Shown in pieces: positions 43,706-50,648 of a DNA stretch of 50,701 nt. Source of the stretch: Bacteroides sp. GTDB taxonomy: Bacteria > Bacteroidota > Bacteroidia > Bacteroidales > Muribaculaceae. The translations under genes and the position numbers were made by a program. The notes beneath the pieces were generated by a model. That model searched no databases. It was not told where the DNA came from and saw only the letters and a list, made by a program, of their open reading frames with translations. The stretch covers positions 1 through 50,701 of the forward strand of contig JAAVDA010000004.1 in NCBI GenBank assembly GCA_014802045.1, written 5' to 3'. The first letter of the stretch is position 1, and each line of letters opens with the position of its first letter.

Positions 43706-44065
43706 ATGAAAAAGCTTCATTTTCTTTTTGCCTTCATTTTGGCGTTATCTTCTTTCGCGCTCCGTGCAGAGATACCGGTGCCGCTCATTGACGAGGAAAC
43801 AATAGATGATCCTAAAAAAGAGCGTCCACGCTCGCGGCCGATGATGCAGTGGTGCACCATCGACACCGATGCCCGTACCATCACCACCACACTCCCCCTC
43901 CCTGTGCTCACCTATTATATCATAGATGAGAGTGAGGCAGTGATTATGGCCTCCGACAGCGCCGAAGAGTTTGCCGATGGCGTAGCCACCCTCCCCGCCG
44001 GAGCCTACACCCTCCGCCTCGTCACCGCCGAATCAGCCTACACCGGCCCCCTCGACATCCAATAG
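43706..44065 (+). CDS. DUF3244 family small secreted protein, copy 1
   Basis: The 119-residue protein starts at MKKLHFLFAFILALSSFALR, a Sec signal peptide cleaved near RAEI. The mature part is beta-rich (ITTTLPLPVLTYYIIDESEA, LPAGAYTLRLVTAESAYTG) and fits the DUF3244 immunoglobulin-like fold. It ends in PLDIQ. Apart from the signal peptide and a few positions near residues 37-59, it is identical to the copy at 47212, mostly also at DNA level. The frame is open back to 43649, but that would include the promoter. The function of DUF3244 is unknown. It is the first gene of the right-hand cassette series. Confidence 0.85.
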   Translation: MKKLHFLFAFILALSSFALRAEIPVPLIDEETIDDPKKERPRSRPMMQWCTIDTDARTITTTLPLPVLTYYIIDESEAVIMASDSAEEFADGVATLPAGAYTLRLVTAESAYTGPLDIQ

Positions 44066-44603
44066 GAAGTCACATGTACTGCCCGAGCCGAAGGCACGGT
44101 GTTGTCAGACCCTCCGGACTTCACTCCGGAGCACATTCACCATCCCGACACTTCGCCACGTGGCCGCATAGCGGGCTAATATGCCAGACTCGGGTGAAAC
44201 GTAAGGCGAAAATAATCCGAGGAAAGATGCGAGAAAAGAAACCGCCCCCTTAGGCGGCTGCAGTCCCTCCTTCCCTGTCAAGGCATTGTGCCCCCTCACA
44301 GAGCTCCGCAGGAGCGATTTATCGAGTAACCCCACATGAAGCGAAGCGGAATGTGGGGTGAGACAGCCACCGCCAAAAAGAGCTTCGGAGATGCGATTGT
44401 AAGTGTACTTTCCGGCACGCACGTGGCGTCTCAATAGCCCCACCCGGGTAAAGAATCCCCCTTATCGACCCCGCAGACGGCCAGCAAAACTTAATCACTC
44501 TCCCATTTCTCTCGCTATAAGCGAGGAAAATCATTCTACAAAGCAAAGCTACGGTCTGAGGCTTCAAAGTTCAGACCACCATCATAAACCAATATCACAC
44601 GAT
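44066..44603 (+). other. 538 bp gene-free region of hairpins and an interspersed repeat
   Basis: No convincing gene is seen. Contents in order: a hairpin CTCCGGA/TCCGGAG at 44112-44131; a repeat unit at 44157-44222 shared with 50404-50472; a hairpin CCCCACAT/ATGTGGGG at 44330-44358; a hairpin CTCGCT/AGCGAG at 44511-44525; and a leader hairpin GGTCTGA/TCAGACC at 44553-44577, 26 bp before the NVEALA ATG. The open frames across it on both strands are explained by GC richness. Confidence 0.65.
44157..44222 (+). repeat. Interspersed intergenic repeat, copy A
   Basis: CACGTGGCCGCATAGCGGGC followed by TAAT, GCCAGAC, GGGTGA, GTAAGGCGAA and CCGAGG recurs at 50404-50472 with small differences and a few indels. 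In both places it lies in a gap between cassette parts. It is non-coding and may be a mobile or recombination element. Confidence 0.7.
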
Positions 44604-44894
44604 ATGAAGAAAACAGTCATCGCCGCTGCCATAGTAGCAGCCGTAGGCTTCTCAGCTTACCTCGGGTTCCGTCCCGACCCCGCCTCCTCCCTCACCGAGC
44701 TCCAGCTCGCCAACGCCGAAGCCCTCTCTAACGGCGAGCTTCCACCCATAGAAGTACTCTGCCCGGCTCCAAGTATTAGGGGTGGGAATTGCCATGAGGT
44801 GGATCCGATGGGGATTGAAAAAGATTGTGGGGGTATGACCTTCACATCCTGTAAATTCAATGGAATACGAGAAAGTATTTGTTCATTTTGCTGA
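44604..44894 (+). CDS. NVEALA-type small secreted protein, copy 2
   Basis: The 96-residue protein starts at MKKTVIAAAIVAAVGFSAYL. Residues 1-42 form a leader with one hydrophobic helix and the conserved ELQLANAEALS (NVEALA) segment. The remaining 54 residues form a tail with six cysteines. The leader DNA (44604-44728) matches the leader at 48591-48715 in about 119 of 125 positions, while the tails are unrelated. NVEALA proteins are exported; whether the tail is cut free or modified is unknown. A hairpin lies in the leader mRNA and another directly after the stop. The frame is open further upstream, but the leader motif fixes the start. Confidence 0.85.
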   Translation: MKKTVIAAAIVAAVGFSAYLGFRPDPASSLTELQLANAEALSNGELPPIEVLCPAPSIRGGNCHEVDPMGIEKDCGGMTFTSCKFNGIRESICSFC

Positions 44895-44902
44895 TTAAAA
44901 AT

Positions 44903-44932
44903 GGTGTTGGATATCCCTAAATATCCAACACC
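44903..44932 (+). terminator. Strong hairpin between NVEALA and propeller genes
   Basis: Perfect 12 bp arms GGTGTTGGATAT (44903-44914) and ATATCCAACACC (44921-44932) with a six-base loop begin nine bases after the NVEALA stop. No T tract follows, so it may act as a partial terminator or an RNA stabiliser that sets a higher level for the peptide mRNA than for the downstream lipoprotein genes. A perfect 12 bp tandem repeat TATTTACTATAA lies right after it (44933-44956). Confidence 0.6.
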
Positions 44933-44956
44933 TATTTACTATAATATTTACTATAA
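44933..44956 (+). repeat. 12 bp tandem repeat
   Basis: TATTTACTATAA is repeated exactly at 44933-44944 and 44945-44956, just before the propeller gene start at 44968. It may be a binding site or a slippage product. Confidence 0.85.
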
Positions 44957-44967
44957 TAGACAACTCA

Positions 44968-46137
44968 ATGAAGAAAACACTGATTCTTTATCTCTTTTTA
45001 ATCATCATGACAGCGTGCAGCAACCAACAGTCACAATCAAAGCAAGAAATCAAAGAATACTATGATCTCAGCACAGCTACCCCAGGTGTACTGACTGATG
45101 TCTTCTCTGATGTAGAGCTCACACCACTGCTTTTTGAGGGAGATTACTACCCCTCTCAAGTATACACCCTCCACAACCATGACTCACTGATTATGGTTCA
45201 GGATAACAGTGAAAATATATTTGTTTTTGATTCTACCGGCCACTACATTTCATCATCAAAGCAGGTATGGGGACAAGGTCCGGGTGAATACTCTATTTAC
45301 ATGGGATATTCTTTCAATCCATATACCGGACTTATTCAGATTCTTACCCCTGACAAAATGATGTGTTATACTCCCAATTTTAATTATATAGAGGAACACA
45401 AGCTACCATCGCATCTGGATCCAACCGGAAAAGAAAGTTTGCTATTTACTTCAATATACGATGTGTCCGACCACATTCACCTTCTAACCACCTTATCCTC
45501 TAGCACGATAAAAGACGCGTATGTATCCTATGACTCCAATACTGAGAATCTTGGTGACACTCTAAGTTTCTCACACTATATAATAGCTCTGGGTAATCGG
45601 CAATATAAAAACTTCTTTAACTTATCAAATGGTGAATATTTTTCAAAACCAGGGTTTGTAGGGGAATACATATTCTCTTTTAATCCTGAAAAGCTTGAAC
45701 TTACCCCCTCCATAAAATTTAACATGGGGCATGAAAGTGTCACCAGGGAAGAATTTCTTGCAAATTCTGATGAAAAGGATTACTATGCTTTTTATAACTA
45801 TCTTGACGATTCAGGAAGAACTATTGTTACTGGGGCACACCCCACAAAGGATAGAATATTCTTTTCTACTACTAATGGAAGAAGATTAAATAGTGTTAAG
45901 TTTATGGTTGCTAATCGCAGAACAGGCGAAATTAAAAAATTCAATTTCTGGGATGATGATGAATTATTCTTCCCTCGTTTGAATGATTTTGACGATGAAT
46001 ATCTTTACAGTGGAGTCACTAAATATGAATTGCTCAAATCGCCGGAGTTATTGTTGGGAAAAGAGATTAACCTCGATTCCTTATTGACAGATATCGACGA
46101 TGATACCATAATCATGCTCAAATACAAAATCAAGTGA
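44968..46137 (+). CDS. 6-bladed beta-propeller (BF3164-like) lipoprotein
   Basis: The 389-residue protein has a lipoprotein signal with Cys17 (LIIMTACSNQ). Blades typical of the family follow, including NIFVFDSTGHYISSSKQVWG and QGPGEYSIY, the family's GxGPGEY turn. No C-terminal extra domain is present. The gene is AT-rich relative to the DUF3244 and NVEALA leader DNA. It should be an envelope lipoprotein; ligands are unknown. It lies between the NVEALA gene and the thioredoxin/DUF1573 gene, with only one base separating it from the latter. Confidence 0.87.
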   Translation: MKKTLILYLFLIIMTACSNQQSQSKQEIKEYYDLSTATPGVLTDVFSDVELTPLLFEGDYYPSQVYTLHNHDSLIMVQDNSENIFVFDSTGHYISSSKQVWGQGPGEYSIYMGYSFNPYTGLIQILTPDKMMCYTPNFNYIEEHKLPSHLDPTGKESLLFTSIYDVSDHIHLLTTLSSSTIKDAYVSYDSNTENLGDTLSFSHYIIALGNRQYKNFFNLSNGEYFSKPGFVGEYIFSFNPEKLELTPSIKFNMGHESVTREEFLANSDEKDYYAFYNYLDDSGRTIVTGAHPTKDRIFFSTTNGRRLNSVKFMVANRRTGEIKKFNFWDDDELFFPRLNDFDDEYLYSGVTKYELLKSPELLLGKEINLDSLLTDIDDDTIIMLKYKIK

Positions 46138-46138
46138 T

Positions 46139-47014
46139 ATGCACATACGTTTCTTTGTTATATCATTATTTCTACTCACCTTGTGGAATGCCTGTACGAA
46201 ATCAGATAAAGAACATCATAATGTTATTGCTGAGATGACTGGCAGAGAAATCGTGTTTCCTGAGGTTCTGAATTATCAGATAGGCGATAAAATGATAGAC
46301 TTTAATCCGTCTGAAGCCGATTACAAGATTATCGTGTATATCGACTCCACAGGATGCACTACCTGTAGGATGAAAATGCCCGTATGGGATAACATAATTT
46401 CCGAATTCAAGACAATTAGCGATAATGAGGTAAGTTTTCTAATGATATTGAACACTGCGGAAACGCCGGACTATATCCATACTATAAATCAAAAAGATTT
46501 TAGACACCCTGTCTGTTTTGACTCTGACAATCTGTTTGACAAGGCTAATAATCTTCCACAGAAAGATGCCTACCATACTTTTCTGCTTGACGCTTCTGAC
46601 CGTATCGTAGCCATTGGTAATCCGGCAGATAATCCTAAAATCAAGCGGTTATATTCAGAAATTATCAAGAATTCCAATCAGAACAATCAATCCCATCTAT
46701 GCTCAAACTTCAGTAGAGCAATTGGAGCCGTGTCAAGAGAGCAGGCTATAAAACAAAAGTTTCAGTTGAAAAATTACTCGGATACGTTGCTGACAATTCA
46801 GGGACTGATACCCTCATGCGATTGTCTTGATATTTCGGTTTCATCTGACACTTTATCTCCTAACGGAAAAATAACTGCGACACTTCTATTTAATCCGGAG
46901 TCTACAGAATCTGGTTCATTCATGAGATATGCAGATATCTATTTCAACGAAAGAGAGTATCCCGAACGCTTATATATTCATGGATTTATTGTAGACAGCA
47001 CTCAATCCGAATAA
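46139..47014 (+). CDS. Thioredoxin-like/DUF1573 lipoprotein, copy 1
   Basis: A 291-residue lipoprotein (Cys19, LWNACTKS). Residues about 60-180 form a thioredoxin-like domain with CxxC at 73-76 (STGCTTCRMKMPVW). Residues about 190-285 form a DUF1573-like beta-sandwich with its CxC motif (IPSCDCLDI at about 225) and FNPESTESGSFMRYADIYF. It may hold or exchange disulfides in the periplasm, perhaps for the Cys-rich NVEALA tails; that link is inference. A close paralogue is at 47670. A terminator hairpin follows. Confidence 0.83.
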   Translation: MHIRFFVISLFLLTLWNACTKSDKEHHNVIAEMTGREIVFPEVLNYQIGDKMIDFNPSEADYKIIVYIDSTGCTTCRMKMPVWDNIISEFKTISDNEVSFLMILNTAETPDYIHTINQKDFRHPVCFDSDNLFDKANNLPQKDAYHTFLLDASDRIVAIGNPADNPKIKRLYSEIIKNSNQNNQSHLCSNFSRAIGAVSREQAIKQKFQLKNYSDTLLTIQGLIPSCDCLDISVSSDTLSPNGKITATLLFNPESTESGSFMRYADIYFNEREYPERLYIHGFIVDSTQSE

Positions 47015-47046
47015 AAGGCATTATATTACCCGGGGTTGAAGCTACG

Positions 47047-47076
47047 GCGGGGAGGCTTCAGTCGGTGCCTCCCCGC
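47047..47076 (+). terminator. Terminator-like hairpin at the end of the first right-hand cassette
   Basis: Perfect 10 bp arms GCGGGGAGGC/GCCTCCCCGC with loop TTCAGTCGGT, followed by TTTC. An almost identical hairpin follows the next cassette at 50338-50367. Confidence 0.65.
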
Positions 47077-47089
47077 TTTCATCCCCCGA

Positions 47090-47264
47090 TTGCGGAGCCT
47101 CGAAGAAGCGGAATGGTTGAAGTTCTCAACTAAATTTTTCGTTATAAGAACGAATTTATTTGGTACTATTGTCCTCATTCACTAACTTTGCTGAAAATAA
47201 AAATTTTACTGATGAAAAAGCTCCGTCTCATTTCAGCACTCATTTTTGCACTCTCTGCTTTCGC
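47090..47264 (+). repeat. Duplicated promoter/signal-peptide segment, copy 1
   Basis: The 175 bp from 47090 match 50527-50701 without gaps and with about seven mismatches by eye. It includes the promoter, leader and the beginning of the DUF3244 gene. The second copy is cut by the window end, so the true repeat is longer. Confidence 0.9.
47138..47190 (+). promoter_or_regulatory. Promoter and candidate operator of DUF3244 copy 2
   Basis: TTTG at 47159-47162 and TAACTTTG at 47183-47190 are 20 bp apart, a full-match Bacteroidales promoter. Directly upstream is a dyad TTCGTT-ATAAG-AACGAA (47138-47154), a possible regulator site. Both features are kept in the third copy at 50575-50627. Confidence 0.7.
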
Positions 47265-47571
47265 GCTCCGTGCAGAGATACCGGTGCCGCTCATTGACGA
47301 GGAAACAATAGATGACCCGGATAATGAACGTAGACGTTCGCGCCCGATGATGCAGTGGTGCACCATCGACACCGATGCCCGCACCGTCATCACCACACTC
47401 CCCCTCCCTGTGCTCACCTATTATATCATAGATGAGAGTGAGGCAGTGATTATGGCCTCCGACAGCGCCGAAGAATTTGCCGATGGCGTAGCCACCCTCC
47501 CCGCCGGAGCCTACACCCTCCGCCTCGTCACCGCCGAATCAGCCTACACCGGCCCCCTCGACATCCAATAG
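47212..47571 (+). CDS. DUF3244 family small secreted protein, copy 2
   Basis: The 119-residue protein starts at MKKLRLISALIFALSAFALR and has a Sec signal peptide. The mature part is the same as in copy 1 (43706) except at about five positions (DPDNERRR instead of DPKKERPR, and ARTVITT instead of ARTITTT). The near-identity at synonymous sites points to recent duplication or gene conversion. The protein should fold as a small Ig-like domain outside the cytoplasm. Next is the thioredoxin/DUF1573 lipoprotein, so the cassette order differs from the first one. Confidence 0.85.
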   Translation: MKKLRLISALIFALSAFALRAEIPVPLIDEETIDDPDNERRRSRPMMQWCTIDTDARTVITTLPLPVLTYYIIDESEAVIMASDSAEEFADGVATLPAGAYTLRLVTAESAYTGPLDIQ

Positions 47572-47669
47572 ATGTCCGAGCGATGGCACGCATTGTGCGC
47601 TATGACATACGATTGCTGTCCCACCTCCCCTGCTGTTCCACCTCTTTCCACCGCTCCTCATCCAAAGCT

Positions 47670-48572
47670 ATGCGAAATCTTATAACCGCCACATATCTAA
47701 CCCTGCTCGCCATGCTGAGCGCCTGTGCCCCTTCCGCCAAAGAGCGCAACACCGCTCTTGTGGCCGAATGGGTAGGCCGCGAACTCATCATACCCGACGA
47801 ATTGGTTTATACCATCATGGGTGATACCATCGACTACGACCCTCTGGATGCCGACTACACTATCGTGGCCTATATAGACTCCGCAGGGTGTACGGAGTGT
47901 CGCATGAAGCTAAATAAATGGGAGGAGATTATCGCACAAATGAACTCAGACCCGACAATAGATGTCAACTTCCTTATGGTAGTAGACTCTCCTGATGTGA
48001 AAGAGGCTATAAGAGTGCAGAAACGTGGGTTCTTTGACTATCCTTTGGCTATTGATAACGCCGCATTGTTCAAAGAAGCCAACAGAACGTTACCGGATAA
48101 TGAAATGTTTCATGTGTTTCTTCTTGATTCCTCCGGAAGTATTGTAGCAATCGGCTCACCCGTACTCAATCCCAATCTTCTCAAACTCTATCTCAAGACG
48201 GCAGGCGTAGAGGCTATAGTCAATGATATACCTATGCATACAGATGTAGGGATGAAGTCTGTTGGAGTATTGGCTGATGACGATTCGACCGTAGTGAAAT
48301 TCACTCTTCGCAACTCTTCATCTCAGCCGGTGGAAATTTCCGGGATTGTTGAGTCATGTGCTTGTATGGATGCGCAGGCAGATAGTCAGATAATTCCTAC
48401 CGACGGTAAAGTAGAAGTTTCCATAACTATTCATGGCGACACAGCCACAGTCCGCAATTCTGCTCAGGTCTTTTTTACCGATACTGAGCAACCTCTCCTA
48501 CTTAAAACAATTTCTTACGCTAAAAAACAACCCGCAGCCTCCCAAGCTGCACCAAGACAACCTAAATATTAA
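47670..48572 (+). CDS. Thioredoxin-like/DUF1573 lipoprotein, copy 2
   Basis: I use the ATG at 47670 (MRNLITATYLTLLAMLSAC), where a lipobox gives Cys19; the longer frame from 47583 would bury the signal peptide. The product has 300 residues. The thioredoxin-like domain has CxxC at 74-77 (SAGCTECRMKLNKW). The DUF1573-like C-terminal domain has the CxC motif in VESCACMDAQ. It is a clear paralogue of the 46139 protein (GREL-x-x-P, then AYIDSAGC). Its first 240 bp are GC-rich and the rest is AT-richer, so the gene looks mosaic. Confidence 0.83.
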   Translation: MRNLITATYLTLLAMLSACAPSAKERNTALVAEWVGRELIIPDELVYTIMGDTIDYDPLDADYTIVAYIDSAGCTECRMKLNKWEEIIAQMNSDPTIDVNFLMVVDSPDVKEAIRVQKRGFFDYPLAIDNAALFKEANRTLPDNEMFHVFLLDSSGSIVAIGSPVLNPNLLKLYLKTAGVEAIVNDIPMHTDVGMKSVGVLADDDSTVVKFTLRNSSSQPVEISGIVESCACMDAQADSQIIPTDGKVEVSITIHGDTATVRNSAQVFFTDTEQPLLLKTISYAKKQPAASQAAPRQPKY

Positions 48573-48590
48573 CTCTAAACTAAACCGCAG

Positions 48591-48854
48591 ATGAAAAAAT
48601 CGCTCATCGCCGCTGCTATAGTAGCAGCCGTAGGCTTCTCAGCCTACCTCGGGTTCCGTCCCGACCCCGCCTCCTCCCTCACCGAGCTCCAGCTCGCCAA
48701 CGCCGAAGCCCTCTCAGATATCGAAGATGAGCTGGGTTACTCAAAAGGGTGTTTAGAAGGAGGCACCGGATGCCATATATGGCCTAATAGATTTTATCCT
48801 ACCTGCTATGGAATAATGTCTAATGGACAGCCGGATCCGGATACACTTCCCTGA
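48591..48854 (+). CDS. NVEALA-type small secreted protein, copy 3
   Basis: The 87-residue protein starts at MKKSLIAAAIVAAVGFSAYL. Residues 1-42 repeat the leader of copy 2 almost exactly, including ELQLANAEALS. The 45-residue tail is different (DIEDELGYSKGCLEGGTGCH, then PNRFYPTCYG) and has three cysteines. It follows the thioredoxin/DUF1573 gene by 18 bp and precedes the propeller gene by 20 bp, so the group of three is likely one transcript. The leader/tail boundary is sharp at DNA level. Confidence 0.85.
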   Translation: MKKSLIAAAIVAAVGFSAYLGFRPDPASSLTELQLANAEALSDIEDELGYSKGCLEGGTGCHIWPNRFYPTCYGIMSNGQPDPDTLP

Positions 48855-48874
48855 AAAATGAGAATCCTTGAAGC

Positions 48875-50314
48875 ATGAAAAAAAGGTACTTACCTATCCT
48901 GATTATTGTAATGAGTGCATGCACTCATTACAATAATTCATCTGAAATTATCCAATCTCGTGATAATGAGATAGATATTTCCTGTATGATCGAAGAGTTC
49001 GATATGGGTGAAATAATAATAGGGAAACAAGCTCTTCTTGCAACCACCCCGGAAAATCTATATGTCTTTGATATCGGCAGCTCCGACAATCTGGTTTATA
49101 TTTTCGATCCGTTCTCTGGTTCATATAAAGGACAAGGAATAAATTACGGACCCGGACCAAATGAAATAGGTCAGCCGGACATTCCCACTGTCAGTACTTA
49201 CATGGGGAGAGATAAAATTTTAATGATTGATCTCGCCCAGTGGAAAATTATGCGGTACGATACGGACAGTATGATTGTAGACTCTGCTTATGTCCCACAA
49301 CGTCTGTTGAAAATAAACGATAATAATTTCCCTTCAAGAGCAAGGGTTATTAACGACTCGACTCTCTTAGCACAGAATATATGGTTAGACCCCAATTCTT
49401 CTAAATTCACCAAAGTATTAGAAAGATTTAATCTCCGAAAAGGAGCTTTTGAAAGCTTCATAGACCCCAGCAATGGACCGGCACAAAACTTCTCATATGA
49501 TGCGAGAATAGATAAAAACCTGATAGTAAGTGGGGACTATGGTAAAGACCGGATATTGCTGCTCAACTCATCCGGATTGACAAAAAGAAACATATTGGGG
49601 CCTGAGTACGGGTCGGACAAGAAGCTGATTGCATTTTCCAATATTGTGATAACAGATAAATATATTCTTGCAGTATATTCAGGCTGTAAGATTGAACCCT
49701 CTGTGATGGCCTATGATTTGGATATGCTCGGTAAAAAGATAGTTGTGATGGATCATGAGGGAAATTACTTAGCTACATTAAAAACTGATTCTTCAATTAA
49801 AGATATCAAATATCACGAAGAAACCGGAAAACTCTATCTTGCCCTATCGGGAGATATTCAGATAGGCCGTGTTGATTTAGAGAAAATCTTATCCGATGAA
49901 ATATCAATAAACAATAGCCCGAAAAACAATAGCCCGAACCACAAGGAAGCATCATCTAATCCCGATAAAACACCGATTGTATTTCTCGATGATAAAGATC
50001 AGGAGACAGATCATTTGGATTTAGGGAATATTCTTATCTCCAATGCAAATGATGCTGTTTCATATCAGATGATACAATGTGACAAGAACTCAAAAAATGA
50101 AAAATTTGATATTGACTCCGTAATCGTGACACCCGATTTTATAGACGGTGATCTGGGTCTCAATTTTATGTATCCGGGATTAATAACCTCCTTAACATTA
50201 AGACTTAATGGTAAAGCTACCGCCGGTCCTTTTCGAGGAAAGGTAGAGATATATGGAAACGGATTCGATAAACCCGCCACTTGTTCTATTTCCGGAACAA
50301 TCGTCAAAGAGTGA
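48875..50314 (+). CDS. Beta-propeller lipoprotein fused to a DUF1573-like domain
   Basis: The 479-residue lipoprotein (Cys16, IVMSACTHYN) has a 6-bladed propeller region up to about residue 340, with GPGPNEIGQP at the usual family turn. After a polar Asn/Ser/Pro-rich linker, residues about 367-479 resemble a DUF1573 beta-sandwich (LDLGNILISNANDAVSYQMI; GKVEIYGNGFDKPATCSISG). The CxC motif of the neighbouring DUF1573 proteins is absent. It combines two modules that are separate proteins in the first cassette. The signal-sequence DNA contains a perfect 36 bp palindrome. Confidence 0.83.
   Translation: MKKRYLPILIIVMSACTHYNNSSEIIQSRDNEIDISCMIEEFDMGEIIIGKQALLATTPENLYVFDIGSSDNLVYIFDPFSGSYKGQGINYGPGPNEIGQPDIPTVSTYMGRDKILMIDLAQWKIMRYDTDSMIVDSAYVPQRLLKINDNNFPSRARVINDSTLLAQNIWLDPNSSKFTKVLERFNLRKGAFESFIDPSNGPAQNFSYDARIDKNLIVSGDYGKDRILLLNSSGLTKRNILGPEYGSDKKLIAFSNIVITDKYILAVYSGCKIEPSVMAYDLDMLGKKIVVMDHEGNYLATLKTDSSIKDIKYHEETGKLYLALSGDIQIGRVDLEKILSDEISINNSPKNNSPNHKEASSNPDKTPIVFLDDKDQETDHLDLGNILISNANDAVSYQMIQCDKNSKNEKFDIDSVIVTPDFIDGDLGLNFMYPGLITSLTLRLNGKATAGPFRGKVEIYGNGFDKPATCSISGTIVKE
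48902..48937. repeat. Perfect 36 bp palindrome in the lipoprotein signal sequence
   Basis: ATTATTGTAATGAGTGCA and its exact complement meet with no spacer at 48919/48920. The palindrome lies 27-62 bases into the propeller gene and encodes the lipobox and first mature residues. In RNA it would form an 18 bp stem (minus loop bases) early in the message. Confidence 0.95.
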
Positions 50315-50337
50315 TATATTCTGGGGTTGATACTGTT

Positions 50338-50367
50338 GCGGGGAGGCCTCAGTCGGTGCCTCCCCGC
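50338..50367 (+). terminator. Terminator-like hairpin at the end of the second right-hand cassette
   Basis: Perfect 10 bp arms GCGGGGAGGC/GCCTCCCCGC with loop CTCAGTCGGT followed by TTTC, one loop base different from the hairpin at 47047-47076. Confidence 0.65.
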
Positions 50368-50403
50368 TTTCATCCCTCGGTTGCGGGATTTATGCCGGGG
50401 CAA

Positions 50404-50472
50404 CACGTGGCCGCATAGCGGGCTAATGCCAGACCCTGGGTGAGTGAGCCGTAAGGCGAACATAACCCGAGG
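50404..50472 (+). repeat. Interspersed intergenic repeat, copy B
   Basis: Second copy of the unit at 44157-44222, beginning CACGTGGCCGCATAGCGGGC. It lies between the terminator-like hairpin and the promoter of the third DUF3244 gene, and there is no counterpart in the 47.0-47.2 kb gap. Confidence 0.7.
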
Positions 50473-50574
50473 CATAGAATCCCACCTCTCCTCACGACCC
50501 TGCTATGGGCTGCACACCCCAGGCGCTTGCGGAGCCTCGAAGAAGCGGAATGGTTGAAGTCCTCAACTAAATTT

Positions 50575-50627
50575 TTCGTTATAAGAACGAATTTATTTGG
50601 GATTATGAGCCTCATTCACTAACTTTG
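50575..50627 (+). promoter_or_regulatory. Promoter and candidate operator of DUF3244 copy 3
   Basis: Dyad TTCGTT/AACGAA (50575-50591), TTTG (50596-50599) and TAACTTTG (50620-50627) with a 20 bp spacer repeat the arrangement at 47138-47190. The spacer differs at several bases while the boxes and dyad are conserved. Confidence 0.7.
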
Positions 50628-50648
50628 CTGAAAATAAAAATTTTACTG

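Noticed and set aside
44105-44443. 112-residue minus-strand frame
   Set aside because: It lies over several hairpins and an interspersed repeat and has no recognisable domain or start signal.
43572-44603. tRNA or small stable RNA genes in the gaps of the accessory region
   Set aside because: No cloverleaf or T-loop GTTCRANNC pattern was found by eye; a tRNAscan run would settle it.
47583-47669. Longer start for the thioredoxin/DUF1573 gene
   Set aside because: It would place 29 residues before the lipoprotein signal at MRNLITATYL.
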